From Orthonyx spaldingii (lineage: Eukaryota > Chordata > Aves > Passeriformes > Orthonychidae), in contig VZTJ01005469.1 of assembly GCA_013397795.1 (NCBI GenBank), forward strand, positions 489,713 through 553,712: a DNA stretch of 64,000 nucleotides, given 5' to 3'. The position numbers and the translations under genes were made by a program. Position 1 is the first letter of the stretch, and each line of letters opens with the position of its first letter. Below are positions 1 through 13,700 of the stretch, in pieces. The notes under the pieces were generated by a model that was not told the origin of the DNA, did not search any database, and saw only the letters and a program-made list of their open reading frames with translations.

Positions 1-3000
1 TAACAATAAATGCAGTCATTCTCACAAGTACTAAAGTTACATTTGTACCAAGAGCTGGTATGCATAATGACAGTATTTTGTTCTTTGGGCAAACAAGACC
101 TGTCAGGTTTCTATATTAAATAGATTATCTAGAAACAATTAAATATTTTAAGGTGTATCTTTAATTCAGTAGATGGCAGAATACTGCACAGACATGGCCC
201 GGTACCTCTTGAAAGCCAGCATACACCTTTTTGGGCAGAATTAAACCTCATGCTTGCAAGAAAATACTGTCCAGACCAACAGCACTATGGTAACAGGAAA
301 AGAAACATTTTTAAAGCTGCCTTCCCAAATCCTATGTCCTCAGAGTGCAACCATGACAGCAACAGGTATATGTCATTTTCTCATATGCTTTTTTCACCTT
401 TGTGGTATTTAACCCAAGTAGGGACAGTGGGCAGTGGAACATGCCGTCATTTTGTGAGGCGGCAACAGAATCCCAAAATGGCTGAGATGGTGCTTCCATC
501 TAAAAGCCATCCAAACAGCTTGGGTCCTGGCGTCAGTCCATGCTTTCTCCAGAAAGCACTCTAAACCGATGCCTGCATTACCAAATTTTAACATAGAAAA
601 ATAAAATCTGAACAATATACGAACATATCTATCAGCATATAAAAATGGAGTAAGGCCTTTCCATGTGCGTATATTGATAATTTTAAGGTATCCTTGTGGC
701 TTTAAGTAAATTGAAAATAAATTAATTTATATATGTGTAAAGCCACACAGGTGCCATTTTTCTGGATGTCAGCTGTAGTTTCCCGAGATAGAAAAATGAC
801 CCAAGACGGATCACGGGACCATGAGAAAGCCAAATGCCTTCTGTCCTCAGCCCATCAGAAGCTTCCAAATGGCTTTGGATCTGGATTCACGCTTTTGAAA
901 CCAGATCAACCAGGCAAACAAAACAATGCAGAAAACAGAACCAGTCCCTCTGCAACATTGCAGACACTAGAAGAAACTGCAGTTCCTCTGGTCAAAAACT
1001 GCTCAGCTGTGATGTTCTAGAAAAGGCTACATATCTGTTCATTGCACTGTGACACAGGAAAAAAAAAAATCTATATTTGTCCTCTTTGTTTCTCTTGTCT
1101 CTCCGATACCACTTGTCTTACCACAACATTCAAGAAGAGTAAAGTTCACCAACTTATTTTAGTGCCTTAGGAAAATATTTTTATCTCAAAACATTTTTAT
1201 AAAGAAGGTACATTATTTCTTTTTTTTTCATTTTGAGAATAACCTGACGAACAATTGTAAAAGCATAGCCCTGCAAGAGCAGCAGTGTTGGCCCCTTAAG
1301 ATTTCATTTTGTTTTCCTGAAGCTGTAAAGTTTTTAGTAAGTGTTGACTCACTGTTCAGCAAAAATTGCCATTGGCATGTTTACCAAATGGTACGTCCAA
1401 AAGACCACGGTTGTACTTCGGACCTCAAAGACTTTTCCAAACAGATTTTTTTCCCAATTCTTTCATTGGCTTAAAGTACATGTGCATATGCCCATATGTG
1501 TGTGTGCGGACAAGGCAGAAAGAAGGTACGACCATTTCTATACTATATGCTACAACAAACGGTATTTATATATGTATTCTTTGTAAAGACATCATAGATA
1601 CTTTCTTCTTTTGAATCTTTATATTCTTATAAACCTAGGCAGGTGTGCTAAACACAACAAACCTTGGGCTCTGCAGCAAATGGTGCTACTAGCCATTAAA
1701 ACTTCTGACCTTCCTTTAATATGAGAAATGTACATCCCGCAAAGGTTGAACCCAAAAGTCTCCCCTGCCTGTTACAATGGACTTAATAGACGAAGAACCT
1801 TCAATTCCAAACACAAACATGAGAATATTTTCACTGCTATCCTTCTAAAAGCACTGAAGTGACCACTGAAAGTAGACCATTTTTTTCTTTTTGGGAACAT
1901 TACAGCACCACCCACCCCACCATTACCAGAGGCACCTTCTCCTTTGCAAATTTCCTTCAGCAAATGGCAGAAGAAGAGCAAGAAAAAGCCCCTCCAAACA
2001 AACCTTTCAGAAGTGTCTCAGCCAAGCTGAGGGCTGTCAGGGTGAGGACGTGCACCAGGGCCACCTTCAGCAGGTCATTCATGTTTGATCCAGAAGGCAT
2101 GCAGCTCCTTCAGGCAAGGCGTGCAGACCTCCCAGCGGGCTGCATTTCGGAAGCGGTGTGCAAGCAGAGCTTCTCTGCAGTGACAGAGTGGGGTCTGAGG
2201 GATCTAAGTATAATCAGGAATTCTCCCACCCAGCGGTGGTGATGGACGTGGTCAGCTGGTGTGTATCCACTTTGGTCAGTGTGAAAGCGTGCGGCTCATG
2301 AAACAAGAGAAAGCAAATCCCTTTTGAATTCCTTCTAAGCAAACAGAGAGCAGTACAATAGGCAAATGCATTTCCAGGGCAGTACCCTACCACAGCGTTG
2401 CAAAGTCACCAGACCTTTATTCCAGCACTCTGTAAGTGCAGTAGTATGAAAAAATGCTTACCTCTGCGTTTTCCTTCATCTTAGTCCCCCTCTTTTACAG
2501 TGTTTCTCCTCTCGCTCACACACACTCCCTCTTATTATAACCTTTTGAGATTGGCTGTAATATGCCACCTGTTGCCCTGCTGATAGTATTTCTTTTCTTA
2601 ACAGATGCATTTGCTGGAGCAGAAGAGGTTGGCATGGGTGACTAAAAGTGCCTTTCTGGAGGGAAATATGGCAGCGGGGTACTGACACTAATCTCCAGAA
2701 ATATCTTATTAACCACCAGGTCTCTGCCTAAGATGAAAGATAGAATATCAACACTCATTTTCTAAGAAGATTTAAAGAAGCATCAGAATCAAGATCTACT
2801 GACTCACTCTCTCTTGCTCCATACTAGCAAAAAGGCCTACACTATATTTTCCAAAAATATCAAGTCATTTGTACTGCCTGTTTTTCCAACATAAATACTT
2901 ACATGAACGAGGCTTACCACTGTGGAAAGGCTGATGTGGGGACAATATCTGCATGGGCAAAGAAAAAGATGAATAATCAGTCCGAGAAGAACCTAATTGA

Positions 3001-5030
3001 TGATGATGTTCTTGGAACAGGACTCCACATATTTCTCATCATTTTATCAGCAGAGTGGACAAGTGCTTTGCATTAAACTACATCATTTGAGGAAAGGGAA
3101 TATGCAGTCATAACATATCACAGTGAAAAGTACTTTGAGATCTCTGGAATTTCCTTTTTTTGCTGAAACTGTTGGCTTAAACCACTACTTAACAGTGGCT
3201 TCTGCAATGAACGTACATGGTTCAGCAGTGCTTCTTCTGAGGAGCAAATGGAGTAAAGCTGACCAGTGCTGTGAGTCTGTGAATCCCTATGGTTTGGCAT
3301 GACTTTATAATAACATTTTATAATTACTGTTATAATTACTTTGGGGACATGTCATGGCTGATTAGGAACCAGGATGCCTGGACAAGTGCTCCTCTGAAGA
3401 CGAATAAAGGCAGAAACACTCACAGAAGATGTTAAAGATATTCCAGAAATTCTGGCGCTAGCAATGACAACAAAGCAAAACAATAAGACAACAATGAAAC
3501 AACAATAATCCTACCAGGGAGCAGAGAAACACTGATTCATTGCTGAACTAACAGGTATTTCTTTTGTTTAAGTCCAGACAATATCCAATTAAACTGTTCT
3601 ACTGAAATGTAATTTGGTCTTTTAGGGTAAAATCCTCTTGATGGAAGGACTTGACCAAAGACCTTTGCATCACTAAGATTGCTGTTTGGAATGTGTTACA
3701 AGGACTTTGAAACTGCACCTTCCATATGAGTGCAAAATTAATATTTCCCTTTTACTTGCCAACTGCAGCATTTAGAGAGGACACTGCCAGCAATGGCTGT
3801 TAAATGCTAATAGTGCCTTTACATTTTGGGGATTACCAAAGTACTCTTAATCTGTCATTTCCTCTACTTTATATATTTTTATTAAGAATTACAGTGAGCT
3901 CCACTGCTCTAAACTGAAAGGATCTAAATTTACACAGCCAATGAGAGTAGAGAGGACACATGGGCAAAGGTGCACAAGCTACAGCTACACATGCCACACA
4001 ACTAACATACAATACATGTGGGAAGCTGGTGGTCATTTGTGCCTGTCATGGAGAGATGCTTCTATATACGATGAAATCAGTGAAAATGAAATGTTGGTGA
4101 CACTAAATTTCTTTGACTCCAAGTATTTTCCAGGCTTATCTTTTAAAAGTAAAATGCCTCTTTAATTTTTACTCCTGGGTTTATGAGTTTGCTGCTTGTT
4201 GGCTGTTGTGCTTAGTTTTTTTCCTAACAAAGCTGAGATGCATACAGTTTACAGATAATTGTATTTACATCTGTTGTTACTTATAGCCATGCCCCAAGGC
4301 TTCTGTTGAGATGAGGTTCCAGCAGACTACACAATAATGAGAAGCAGTACAGTCTCCAGGTTTCAGACATTGCGGGTGAAGTTTTGTTCCCACAGATTTC
4401 TGCTTATGTCTCTGCACTGCAAACACTCCAAAGAAGTCAGTTCATGAAATTAAGTATACAAGACAAGATGTGGAGTGTTCATTCACCTAGCTGCCATTTT
4501 TCCCCACTGCAAACTGTTTGCAAAGTGACAATTATTGAAATAAATGCATACATATGAAGTAATAATTTGTTACAGTTTGCGGAACAGATTATTGTCTTGC
4601 AGTCAATTAATTGCTTGGGATCTCATCATTATGATGAGTGGAATCTGTTTGCTGGACAGGACCATGCTGGGCCTTTTTTCTGTACACCTCTGTACATCTA
4701 CCTCCTTCTTCAAAGTATTCTGCTGGAGGCTGACAGTTTTGCATGCTAATGTTACATAATTTGATCACTGGATTATTTGAAAACTGCCTTTTCTCCCACA
4801 TCACCCTCTGAGATGTCTTCTCCCTAGGCAGTCCTAGATGTGCATCCAAGTAGACAGGCTAGGACAGGTATTTCCAGCAGAAACTGTCCAGCCAGAGAAC
4901 AAAATCATCCTAACAAAGAGACTTAATGAAATTGCTTTGGCAATGGCTCTAATCACCCAAGCATCTAGTGATTCACACTGAAATAATCCAAGTCAGTACT
5001 AACCCAGCCTGAGTAGTGAGTGACTTGCCC
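1..5030. other. intergenic, no gene recognised
   Basis: No coding exon, RNA gene or clear repeat family was recognised on either strand. All open frames here are short and resemble no family I know. The sequence is AT-rich with short poly-T and poly-A runs. The gene expected upstream of SVEP1 in vertebrates (MUSK, on the opposite strand) was looked for by its N-terminal and first Ig-domain residues and was not found. Confidence 0.6.
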
Positions 5031-5034
5031 AACC

Positions 5035-5265
5035 TCAGACTGAGGTGAGGCTGACTGGCCTGTAGATTCCTGGATCCTCATTCTTGCCCTTTGGCTGGCT
5101 GAAATTTGCTTTCTTCCACCTCTCCTGGTCACCACAAACTTTCAAAGATTTGATGTTGGTATGAGGTGCAACATCACACCCTTTGTCACTGGCTTCTCCA
5201 CCTCTTGTATGAGAAAGCTATTATCAATGCTTTCCAAGAACCTCTTAGATTGTTTGTGCCTTGCT
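5035..5265 (-). mobile_element. CR1 LINE fragment, ORF2 endonuclease and RT parts with internal deletion
   Basis: Read on the minus strand, about 5258 down to 5170 translates to a stretch beginning HKQSKRFLESIDNSFL. This matches the end of the CR1 ORF2 endonuclease domain. About 5130 down to 5037 contains RWKKAN followed by EDPGIYRPVSLTSV, the characteristic entry to the CR1 reverse transcriptase domain. In a full CR1 these segments are separated by several hundred bases; here they nearly touch (joint about 5150-5170), so the copy carries an internal deletion as well as truncation at both ends. It has no coding capacity. Family assignment rests on recalled CR1 protein motifs. Confidence 0.8.
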
Positions 5266-5269
5266 GAAG

Positions 5270-8200
5270 TCAAGCCAGAAAATGAGCGTGCCCTAACCGG
5301 CCGAGATAGCAGATGTGTACAGACACAGAAGACAAGTGGCTTTCAAACCCCAAGCTGCCATGTCATGTCTCCAAGTCTCTTCCAGCCAGCAGAGAGGTGA
5401 AAAGGATATCCTGTGTGGTCTTCCCTTCACATGGGTGCATGAACTTGTCCCCACATGCACTAACCTGATGCCTGATGCACCCTTGCTGCTTCCTGCCTCC
5501 AAGCTGCTGGCCTCTCAGACACAGGCATCCTCATGAAACATTTGACAGTGAAACCCATTTTGGAGCTGCACATGTGCCTTTCTATGTAGAAATTAATCAA
5601 GGTCACATTGTCATAGACCTATGGTCACACCAGTCCTGCCTGTCCACCCTGCCCACTTTGCCAGTAGTACCTACAGACAGCACAAGCTCCTGGGTGTCTG
5701 GCATGGAAAAATCATATTTGACAATGCATGTCAGCATTAGGGAAGGATATAAACATAATTTTAATTCTTTTATTATGCACTGCAAATCACTTCTTTACAG
5801 AATCCTGAGTCATAGCAGCTCTTAGACCCACCAGCTCCAAGGGATTTAACCCAACCTGAAACACACATGCGGCCAGTAATTATTGCCTGTGTCAGAACAG
5901 TGAATGCTGTACCCAGTGTAACATGTAAAGTAATGAGCTGTACTGCTGCTGTTCTTTACCCTGCACTTCAGGCTTTTTTGTTTAGTGTTTTGGCTTTTTA
6001 ATGGTCAAGAGGAAAGGAAGTTTTCCTCTAAAGTCCTTTAAGAAACACAGACCCTGCCCAAAGCCCCACTTACTGTTTTTAAATTGGAGGGTCTCAGGCA
6101 CATTTGGCTTGGCCTCTACCCTCAGCCATCTGGACCAATCTCTGGTCTCCTACTAATATTTCAACACTTACTAAGCTCTGATGCCTGAATCTAAAATAGC
6201 CCTCTTTTATTCTCTTGAGATTTTGTGGCAGTTGAGAAACCTAAAATTTGCATTCATTTCTTGCTATCATCTTGCTATAAACTTTCCTGTAATTTTTCAG
6301 CTCACAGAATCTGACAGTGCTGACTAAGGAGAATCTAAGCTGCTGCACTATGTTTCATGGTGGAACAAAACTATGTAGTGTTATGAGATGTAATTAGTGT
6401 ACTGAAATAGTGTAAATACTGTAAAGAAAGAGGAATAACCTTTGTCATGCACCTAGCTAGCTGTGCACAGTATATATAGCACAGAGGGTGATCTGAATGC
6501 AGTTATTTCATAATATATAAAACTAATTCCTCTTCTGGGAGATCTGCCTCCTATTTCAGTTGCTGCCAGTATAATCCAACGCCACACCATAACACAGGGA
6601 AAGACCCCACCCTCAATAACCCTCCCCTCTCAGAGGATAATGCTGTCACGGTGCTGAGCTGGAGTGGGACAGAGATGCCATGTTTCCCCAAAGAGAATTG
6701 TCACAAAAATATATGACTCTTGTTCCTTAGCTTCTGGTTTCAGTCTTTTGTCCTCTGCTTAGCATCACAAGGGGGCCAGGATGGCTGCTGACACACAAAA
6801 CTTACTCTCCATCACATGGTACCACAACCCAGCAAGTGAGAAACAGGACCTGCATTTAGATACAGTTATAGCACAATCCTGACTGACCCCACAGGGAACT
6901 GGGAAAGGAGGGACTCAGTGTTGATTTTCAGGCCATGGGAGCCACACGAAGGAGAGCATCTCCCTACAGAATCCCTTTCTGCAGAAATAAGAAGGTGTTT
7001 CACAACATGAACACATTAGGGATTTAATATATCCCATTGATTTCGATCCCAGAATACTGCACCTTGTAATATCTCACTCTCACTAAGAAATAAATACACC
7101 TTCAGCTTGCTCTGACAGCAATATCGGCCAATACTGCACAAATACAGTCACTACAAAATAAAACTTGGCTATTTCATATCAGAACTCCTACAAGTAATAT
7201 TTTAATTATTGTCAACACCTCTTTAAAACAATCAGAGCCAAAACGAAGGAAAAGCACAATGAAATAAATATAGGATATCTCATATGTCAGATTGATAAAT
7301 GTTCCATTTTCAGTTTTTGCCTGTCATTATTTGCTGCTCTTGGTTGCTGTTTTAGATTGTGGAGGAGCAAAAATCGAGCAGTAGGAGTTTCTAGACATGC
7401 CAAAAACAGTCAGCGTGGTTTCAAACATATAGCCTCTAGCACAACTGGCTTCAAGTGAAAGATTGTGGTCCTGTATACAGTGTAGAAGTCAACTGTCCTG
7501 AGTGATCATAGAATCGTAGGCCTGTAAATACCTTTTCCTTCCATCACTATAACACCTCTGAATCTCACAGCATCTCTGCAGCCAACTGGGATCGAAGAGG
7601 TGTTACAACATAGAGGTGTGATATGAGGAAACACTCAAGTGTCAAAAGTACCTGCACCCATGCAATAGCTTGCCTGCCAGTGGAACTGGACACTTGAAAT
7701 GGAGCTGCTGCATCCTGCCAGCTGATGGCAGGTTGCCATGGCTCGCTGCAGGAGGTATGCAACACACAGGTCCCAGGGGCATCCTATCCCCTTTCCCTAC
7801 ACTGAATGTGGGCAGTGTGCAGCAACATGTGAAACAGCTCTAGCCTCTTTTTCCAGACAAGGTAACTTTTTCCTGTTGCTCTGATAGGAAGAAAAACTTT
7901 GCAGCATGCATAGCTGAGGAGCTTTTAGACACTGTGCCATATGCTAGAAGACATTTTGGAGGTCTTTGACTATACATATTAAAAATGAGATATTAAATTC
8001 TACTCTGAGTTAACCCCAGACAACCCCACTGACGTAAATGGAGTGTAACTGAGAGCAGAAGGTTGCCTGTGATCTTTTTTTCTTAGAGCTCACCTGCTGC
8101 TCATTTGAAGCCATAATCCTTGGTGACATCCCAGTCATTTCTATGGGAGAGAGGTTTACACTGCAGAGATCAGGTCCCACTGTGAACTTCACTCAATGAG

Positions 8201-10655
8201 GCATTTTTGGCTATGGTATTTTGGAAAATCTCAATATCTACCTGCTACAGCAGTCACATTGGCTGCTATTTAAGCATTACTGTCTATTGTTTAGAAGCAC
8301 CACAATTAGCACAGCAATATGTGTGAGTATGTCTCCTTAATCAAATGGTAGATCTTTACCCAAGGATGCATCCAACATATTCAGCATATTTAAGAACAAA
8401 CAGTGCAAAAGTGATATGCAGGTGATGTGAGATAAGAAATGGGAGGAGAAGCAAAGACACAAGCCTCAAGGAAATGTCCTTAGCAATGCACAGTTCCCCA
8501 TAGACAATAGGCTCCTGCAGGGGGGCTGCAGACAGGACACTGCTTTCTGCAGGAACCATCGTGGGGTTCTGTGCCCTTATGCAGCTTTAGCAGCCCTGCA
8601 AAAAAGGCATATAGGGTGAAAGGAGGGTTTTCAGGAGCCCATAAGATGCTACAAAAGAGGGATAGATACGGGATTTTTCACATGCCCTATGAGCCTAGGG
8701 AAGAAAGCTAGACAGTGAGAAGAAACTTCTGCAGGTTCTGCATAGCAGGTGACATTTGTGACCATGAATGAGATGTTATGCTTTTCTATCCTATATTTAT
8801 TAGCACTGTCCACTAAATTTCCTTAGGTTTGCTTAATTCTGAGAAAGAACTAGGAGATAGAAGACCTGATCCAAAATACTGGCATATCCACAAAATTAGT
8901 CCTTTAACTTCATTGAACTGGACCTGAGGGTCCCGTCCCTGCCTGTTGTCAACATAGCATTATTAAATATGTCTGAAGTGAGGGCAATGTTCACAGTTTA
9001 TGGGCCTACCCCTGCAGCCCAGGTGTGCATGACGTGCTTCTGCCGTTTATTATACTGTGAGTAACTTATGAATTGTGCATCAGCTGTATAGCTGGTCAGG
9101 AGATGATACAGATGGGGGTCAAAGGGTTTGCATCTAAACTGAAATTGCCTTGTGTCTAACTAAAGCAAAACACTTTCACTTGAAAATCACACAGGGCAGA
9201 AGCCACTCTGGGTAACTGCAAGAGGCTGAGACTCAGAAGGTAGGCTTAGAGCCCTTTCCAAGGACCCTGACTACTGTTGCTGAGAGGCAGTGACTTCTCC
9301 TACATACACCTGCCCTGACATGGTGTCCACAGAGGACAGATAGAGAGGGATGTTAGTCTGGATGAGGGCCTTTTCTCTGCTCCCTCCCTCTTCTCCATCC
9401 CACTTCAGATGGAGAGGGGACTTCTTGTCACTGCTTCAGCATTTCTCCATGTTGGACCTTCTTCCCTCACTAGTGGCAGATTTGCTGTGGGCAGACAGAC
9501 GCTGGAGAAGAGTCATGTTAGGGAAACCTACACAGGCTCAGGGATGTAGATGTTCCCCAGGAGTAGTAAGATACCTGAGCATCTTTGCAGCTGTGGCCAA
9601 GGTTTCATCCTGTCCTAGAAATCACACTTGGCAAGCAGCACCGAGTTTCAGTCCCCAAAATAGCTTACAACCCAATCAGTCATTTCTTCCAGTCAGTGCT
9701 TCCACGGAGAGCTTTTGTCTGGGATATTTTCACAGCATTTGCCTTTTTTCTGTAAGTAGTAGTAGCAGCTCTGGAGTATCTAGATGAATAAAAAATTTGC
9801 TGGCCCAAAGTCATCTACTCTGACCATTGCAGCAGGCATACAGCAGGGTTGGGTTTCCCCTGCCCAACGCCAGTTTAATGCACTGCAGCTGCTGAGCAGT
9901 GCCTGCCGGCATGTCTGGAGCAGGCGGGGTTTTCCCATGGTAGGATCCTTGTGTGGTTGCAGACTGGGCCTCTCAAACTGCAGAGTCATCCATACTGCTT
10001 GGTCAGGCCACACAGCTCCACGGGATGCAATCATCTGTGCCCTGCAGCCCTCTCTGTCCTACAGATAAGGGATGGATCATTGCATCCCAAATTCGTTACT
10101 TTTCCCCAGCCATCTAGAGACTCAGGAGATATCCGTGAGGTATGCATGGAGACCTTCTCCTCTCTTAGCAGGAGCTGGAAATCCCAATTTCATTGACACC
10201 AGTGGCCCAATTCCTAATGGTGTTGACAAGATAGGTAAAGATGCAAGACAGAAAAAGTAGGATAGACTTGAATGTCAGCAAAATGTCTACACATTGCCAG
10301 GTGATGTAAACAGTTATCATTCCCTTGGCAATAGTGAAACTATGCCAGTCTGCCTTTGAGAACTTCATATTTGATTGGTATCACTGATAATTCAGCTCTT
10401 TGTCTTATCTGTACATCAGCATTTCCCTGTGCAGCTGCTCTGCTCTGTAAACTGCTTCTCTATCCCACACCCCACCTTCAGCTGAAAAATAAGTGGTTTA
10501 GCCCATGGACACATTTTAAATCCAGTCTCTGTGAAGACTTGTGACACAGAGACTGTGTAGAATCTAAATTAAAACTTCAGTGGATGTATCTTCCTACCTG
10601 AAGACAAATCAGGGCAGAAGCCAAATTCTGCATTTTGAATATTAAGTTTCTGTTA
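5270..10655. other. intergenic, no gene recognised
   Basis: No exon or RNA gene was recognised. A short stretch at about 7503-7520 resembles the terminal octamer repeats of CR1 on the minus strand, but the flanking sequence does not continue as CR1. The remainder is unremarkable AT-rich DNA with short stop-bounded open frames. Confidence 0.55.
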
Positions 10656-10660
10656 AAAGT

Positions 10661-10797
10661 CTGAATTGTTCACTTGGTTAAAGCATGGTGCCAACAATGC
10701 CACGGTTGTGGGTTTGATCCCCATTCAGGCCATTCACTTAAGATTTGGACTGATGATCCCTGTGGGTCCCTTCCAACTCAGAATATTCTATAACTCC
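10661..10797 (+). mobile_element. tRNA-Ile-derived SINE with CR1 tail (TguSINE1-like)
   Basis: The head (10661-10735) follows a tRNA-Ile sequence closely. It contains an A-box-like region around TTGGTTAAAGCATGGTGCC, a B box GGTTTGATCCCC, and a terminal GGCCA. The anticodon position reads AAC rather than AAT, and the acceptor stem is not intact, so this is not a working tRNA gene. The tail (about 10737-10797) has the CR1 3' signature TTGGACTGATGATCC, then GTGGGTCCCTTCCAACTCAG and an imperfect ATTCTATAA ending. This architecture is that of TguSINE1, known from passerine birds and mobilised by CR1 enzymes. It is the best marker in the window for the host lineage. Confidence 0.85.
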
Positions 10798-10799
10798 TG

Positions 10800-13700
10800 T
10801 AACTTTTTTTGCAATGTGCCATGCATGAGACAAAATGCAGTTTCTTTTTCCCGGGTTAGGAGTGAGAAGGCTTTATAACAGCAACCAGTGGCCACCAGTC
10901 TACATCCATGCTGTTGAGCCACTCAACGTGGACAGCCTTCTGATCTCCTACTGGCAAGGGCCATTCTAAAATGCAAGCCACCTCTAAGAACTGCTTTAAC
11001 CTAGCTCAAAACTGCATCAAAGAGCTCATAAGCTGCTGAATAATACGCACCTTGAGCTTCTAGCACTGGGAGTGCTGCTGTGCAATCTACTGGTGTATAT
11101 GGAGCTACAACATCCAATCCAAGTCAGGGATCCTTTTTAAGTCTTTCAGGACGCTTTCTAAGAGACCCTAGAATTTTAGTCTAGACCAAACAAAATGTCT
11201 TTGGGATATCTGAGTGTTTGGCCCTTCCTTAGCTTGCATGGACCCCAGAGATGCTGCCCCCATTCATGCCAGTGTGTTTTTCACACCAGCAGGAGTACTT
11301 TGGACAGGTCTTTCACAAACAACCATCATTTTCCTTTCTACACCCAGCTGAGCTGGGCAGGTGTTAGGCATTTGTCTACAGCTTTCATGTAGGAACCATA
11401 GCCCTAGCTCTGGTGGCTGTTGTCACCAATGCCAGATGGTGATGTTTGTCCCAGGCTATGTGTTTGTCCCAGTAAACTCCTCTAAAACACTGTTGCCTAT
11501 CCTCTTTCTCCAGAGCTACTGCACAATAATTCACCCACACTTAAGCGGAGGCATTGTCTTCTTCCTACTCAGATCTCTCCTTTGCCTCCTAGGAGCAAGG
11601 AAATACCTTGCCCAGTCATGCAAGAGGCAACATCACTCACCAGCTTTGTCAAGGGTCAGACAACACAGGATGCATTTCTTCCAGGAGTCCCACTGGGGGG
11701 ATGAGAGCACGTTCCTGGGTAAAGCACAACTTTATCTTCCCCAGATACTGGGCCAGAAAAAGGAGGAATCACAGGACCTGTAAAGTGACAAAAGCATGTG
11801 GGATGGCTGCACACTAAGTCATGGTGCAAACATGGGTGCTTCACAGTAGTTGTGTGTCTGCTTTCAGACATTGGGAAAGGAAAGATACCTGCTTTCCCTG
11901 ATTAAATTTACATCCTGAAGAAAGTGTCATCACGGAAAAGATGTCAAAAGTGATATTCCATGTCTGAAAATGCCTCTTTATTTTTTCTTTCTGTCTTTTT
12001 CTTTCTTTTTTTTTTTTTTTTTAAGCTATTAATGTGTGGTAGCACACTTGTCAAGGCACCTCCAACAACAGATGCAAGACAGAGGCTCCTGGGGGCTTGC
12101 TTCTGGAATGTCAGAAATGCATTACAGCGCTAAAGTGGTCAAAACATTTAGAGAAATAAAAATCCCTGAATTAGGCAATTCTGTCAGGCTGAGGAAATAA
12201 GACATCAAGCTGAAAAACTGAAGAGTAGTTGTATTTTTGAAAATACACTAGTGTCCCTCAGGCATTCACAAGTCATGAATCAGATCTTTAAAAAGTCATA
12301 CTTGGCTTAAGTATAGAAGTTGTGGAGTTAGTAACCTTGCGTTGTCTGCACTAATAACGGTCACATTTCTAAATTCTTCTGGAAAAAATGGAAATTGAAC
12401 TTTATTTTGTAATAAAAGCAGAGATTCTTACGTAATCTAACAGCCCTGAGGGCCGAGGCATTTAGCAGAACATCAGATAATATGATAAAACTTCAATATT
12501 TGAAAATGCTGGAGCTAAACTAATTTGTGTAGTCCTGGCAATAGATTTCAGGGCTGGTTCAAGAACCCACATCCACAGGAATGGCGTGCTCTGGTGGAGT
12601 CATTCACAGACATAATTTTTCTGGGATGCAGTTTTCGGATAGTAACTGTCAGAAATTGCATGATAGCTCTGTTTCATTCAATGGAAAAAGTCTCTCTGAA
12701 TAGGACAAAGGCCCCTGAGGGACAGACTTCTGTAGTGACAAATTAACTAGCAGAACAAAGCACAACATTTCAAAGAACCTTCTGAGGTTTTATGGGCTTT
12801 ACTCAGGGCGAATGTGTCCCATTGTATTTCAATAAAGCACTGTATTCTTCTAAAATTTGTCCCCTGTGTATTACATTGTGATGACAGTCATGTGTAGCAT
12901 TAGGTTTGGATAAAATACACTTATTTATTTGCTAACAACTTGACTTTTAACAGGACCTAAAGTTTGATTCAAAAGGAAGAAAAATTCTCAGCATTCAAAA
13001 CTTCCAAAAGTCCTTGCAGATGCCTGGCCTCTCCTAGCAAAAATCAAAGCTCTTCCAGCCATCAAGCCCCTCATGCTAGAAGATGACGTGGGGCCTTGGG
13101 TCTCCACTATCACACTGAGATTGGATCTGGCATGGTTTCCTAGTCTTTAAGGATGTCACCATGCACTTGGCACTGGGAGAAACACTTTCCATATTGATCT
13201 CGGGAGAATTCCATATTTAGAAACAATTCCAGAACCACAGACTTGCCCTGAAGGTCATATCCTCCACATGTTGGGGGTTTTCCTGGAATGGAGGTGACTG
13301 TAATCCTCTGCCAGACCTTTCATTCACCCCCTTGGATCCACCCAGCCTTGGTTGTTGCCTTACATGACACAGTGACCAAAATGTTTTTCAGAAGTGTATA
13401 TCAACATTTTCAGCAAGAATGCTTCATCACAAAATTTCTTTGCCAAGTGATGCCACATCTGGCCACGGCTCTGTTGCAAAAGACAGAGCACCATATGCAT
13501 TTGCTAAGAAAAGGGATGAGGCTCTTCCTCATCAGCGGTTGTCCTTAAAAACAAAGGTGCTGCCAGTATAGCACTCTGTGCTCAACCAATCCTCACTGGC
13601 TGCTCCCCGCCTGTCAGAAGCACAAAATTACGCAATCCTTTCTGTGCAGCTGCTATTTGAGCAACTGTGGTAATGTCTAGACTCTCTTCTCCCTTGTGTG

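Noticed and set aside
3126..3150. L2/MIR-type tail (AGTACTTTGAGATCTCTGG)
   Set aside because: The match is limited to about 18 bases, with no core or the expected continuation.
7503..7540. CR1 3' end on the minus strand
   Set aside because: Only the words ATCATAGAATCGTAG resemble the terminal repeats. The following sequence does not align with the CR1 3'UTR.
10661..10735. tRNA-Ile gene
   Set aside because: The A and B boxes are recognisable, but the acceptor stem and anticodon are mutated and a CR1 tail follows directly. It is a SINE head.
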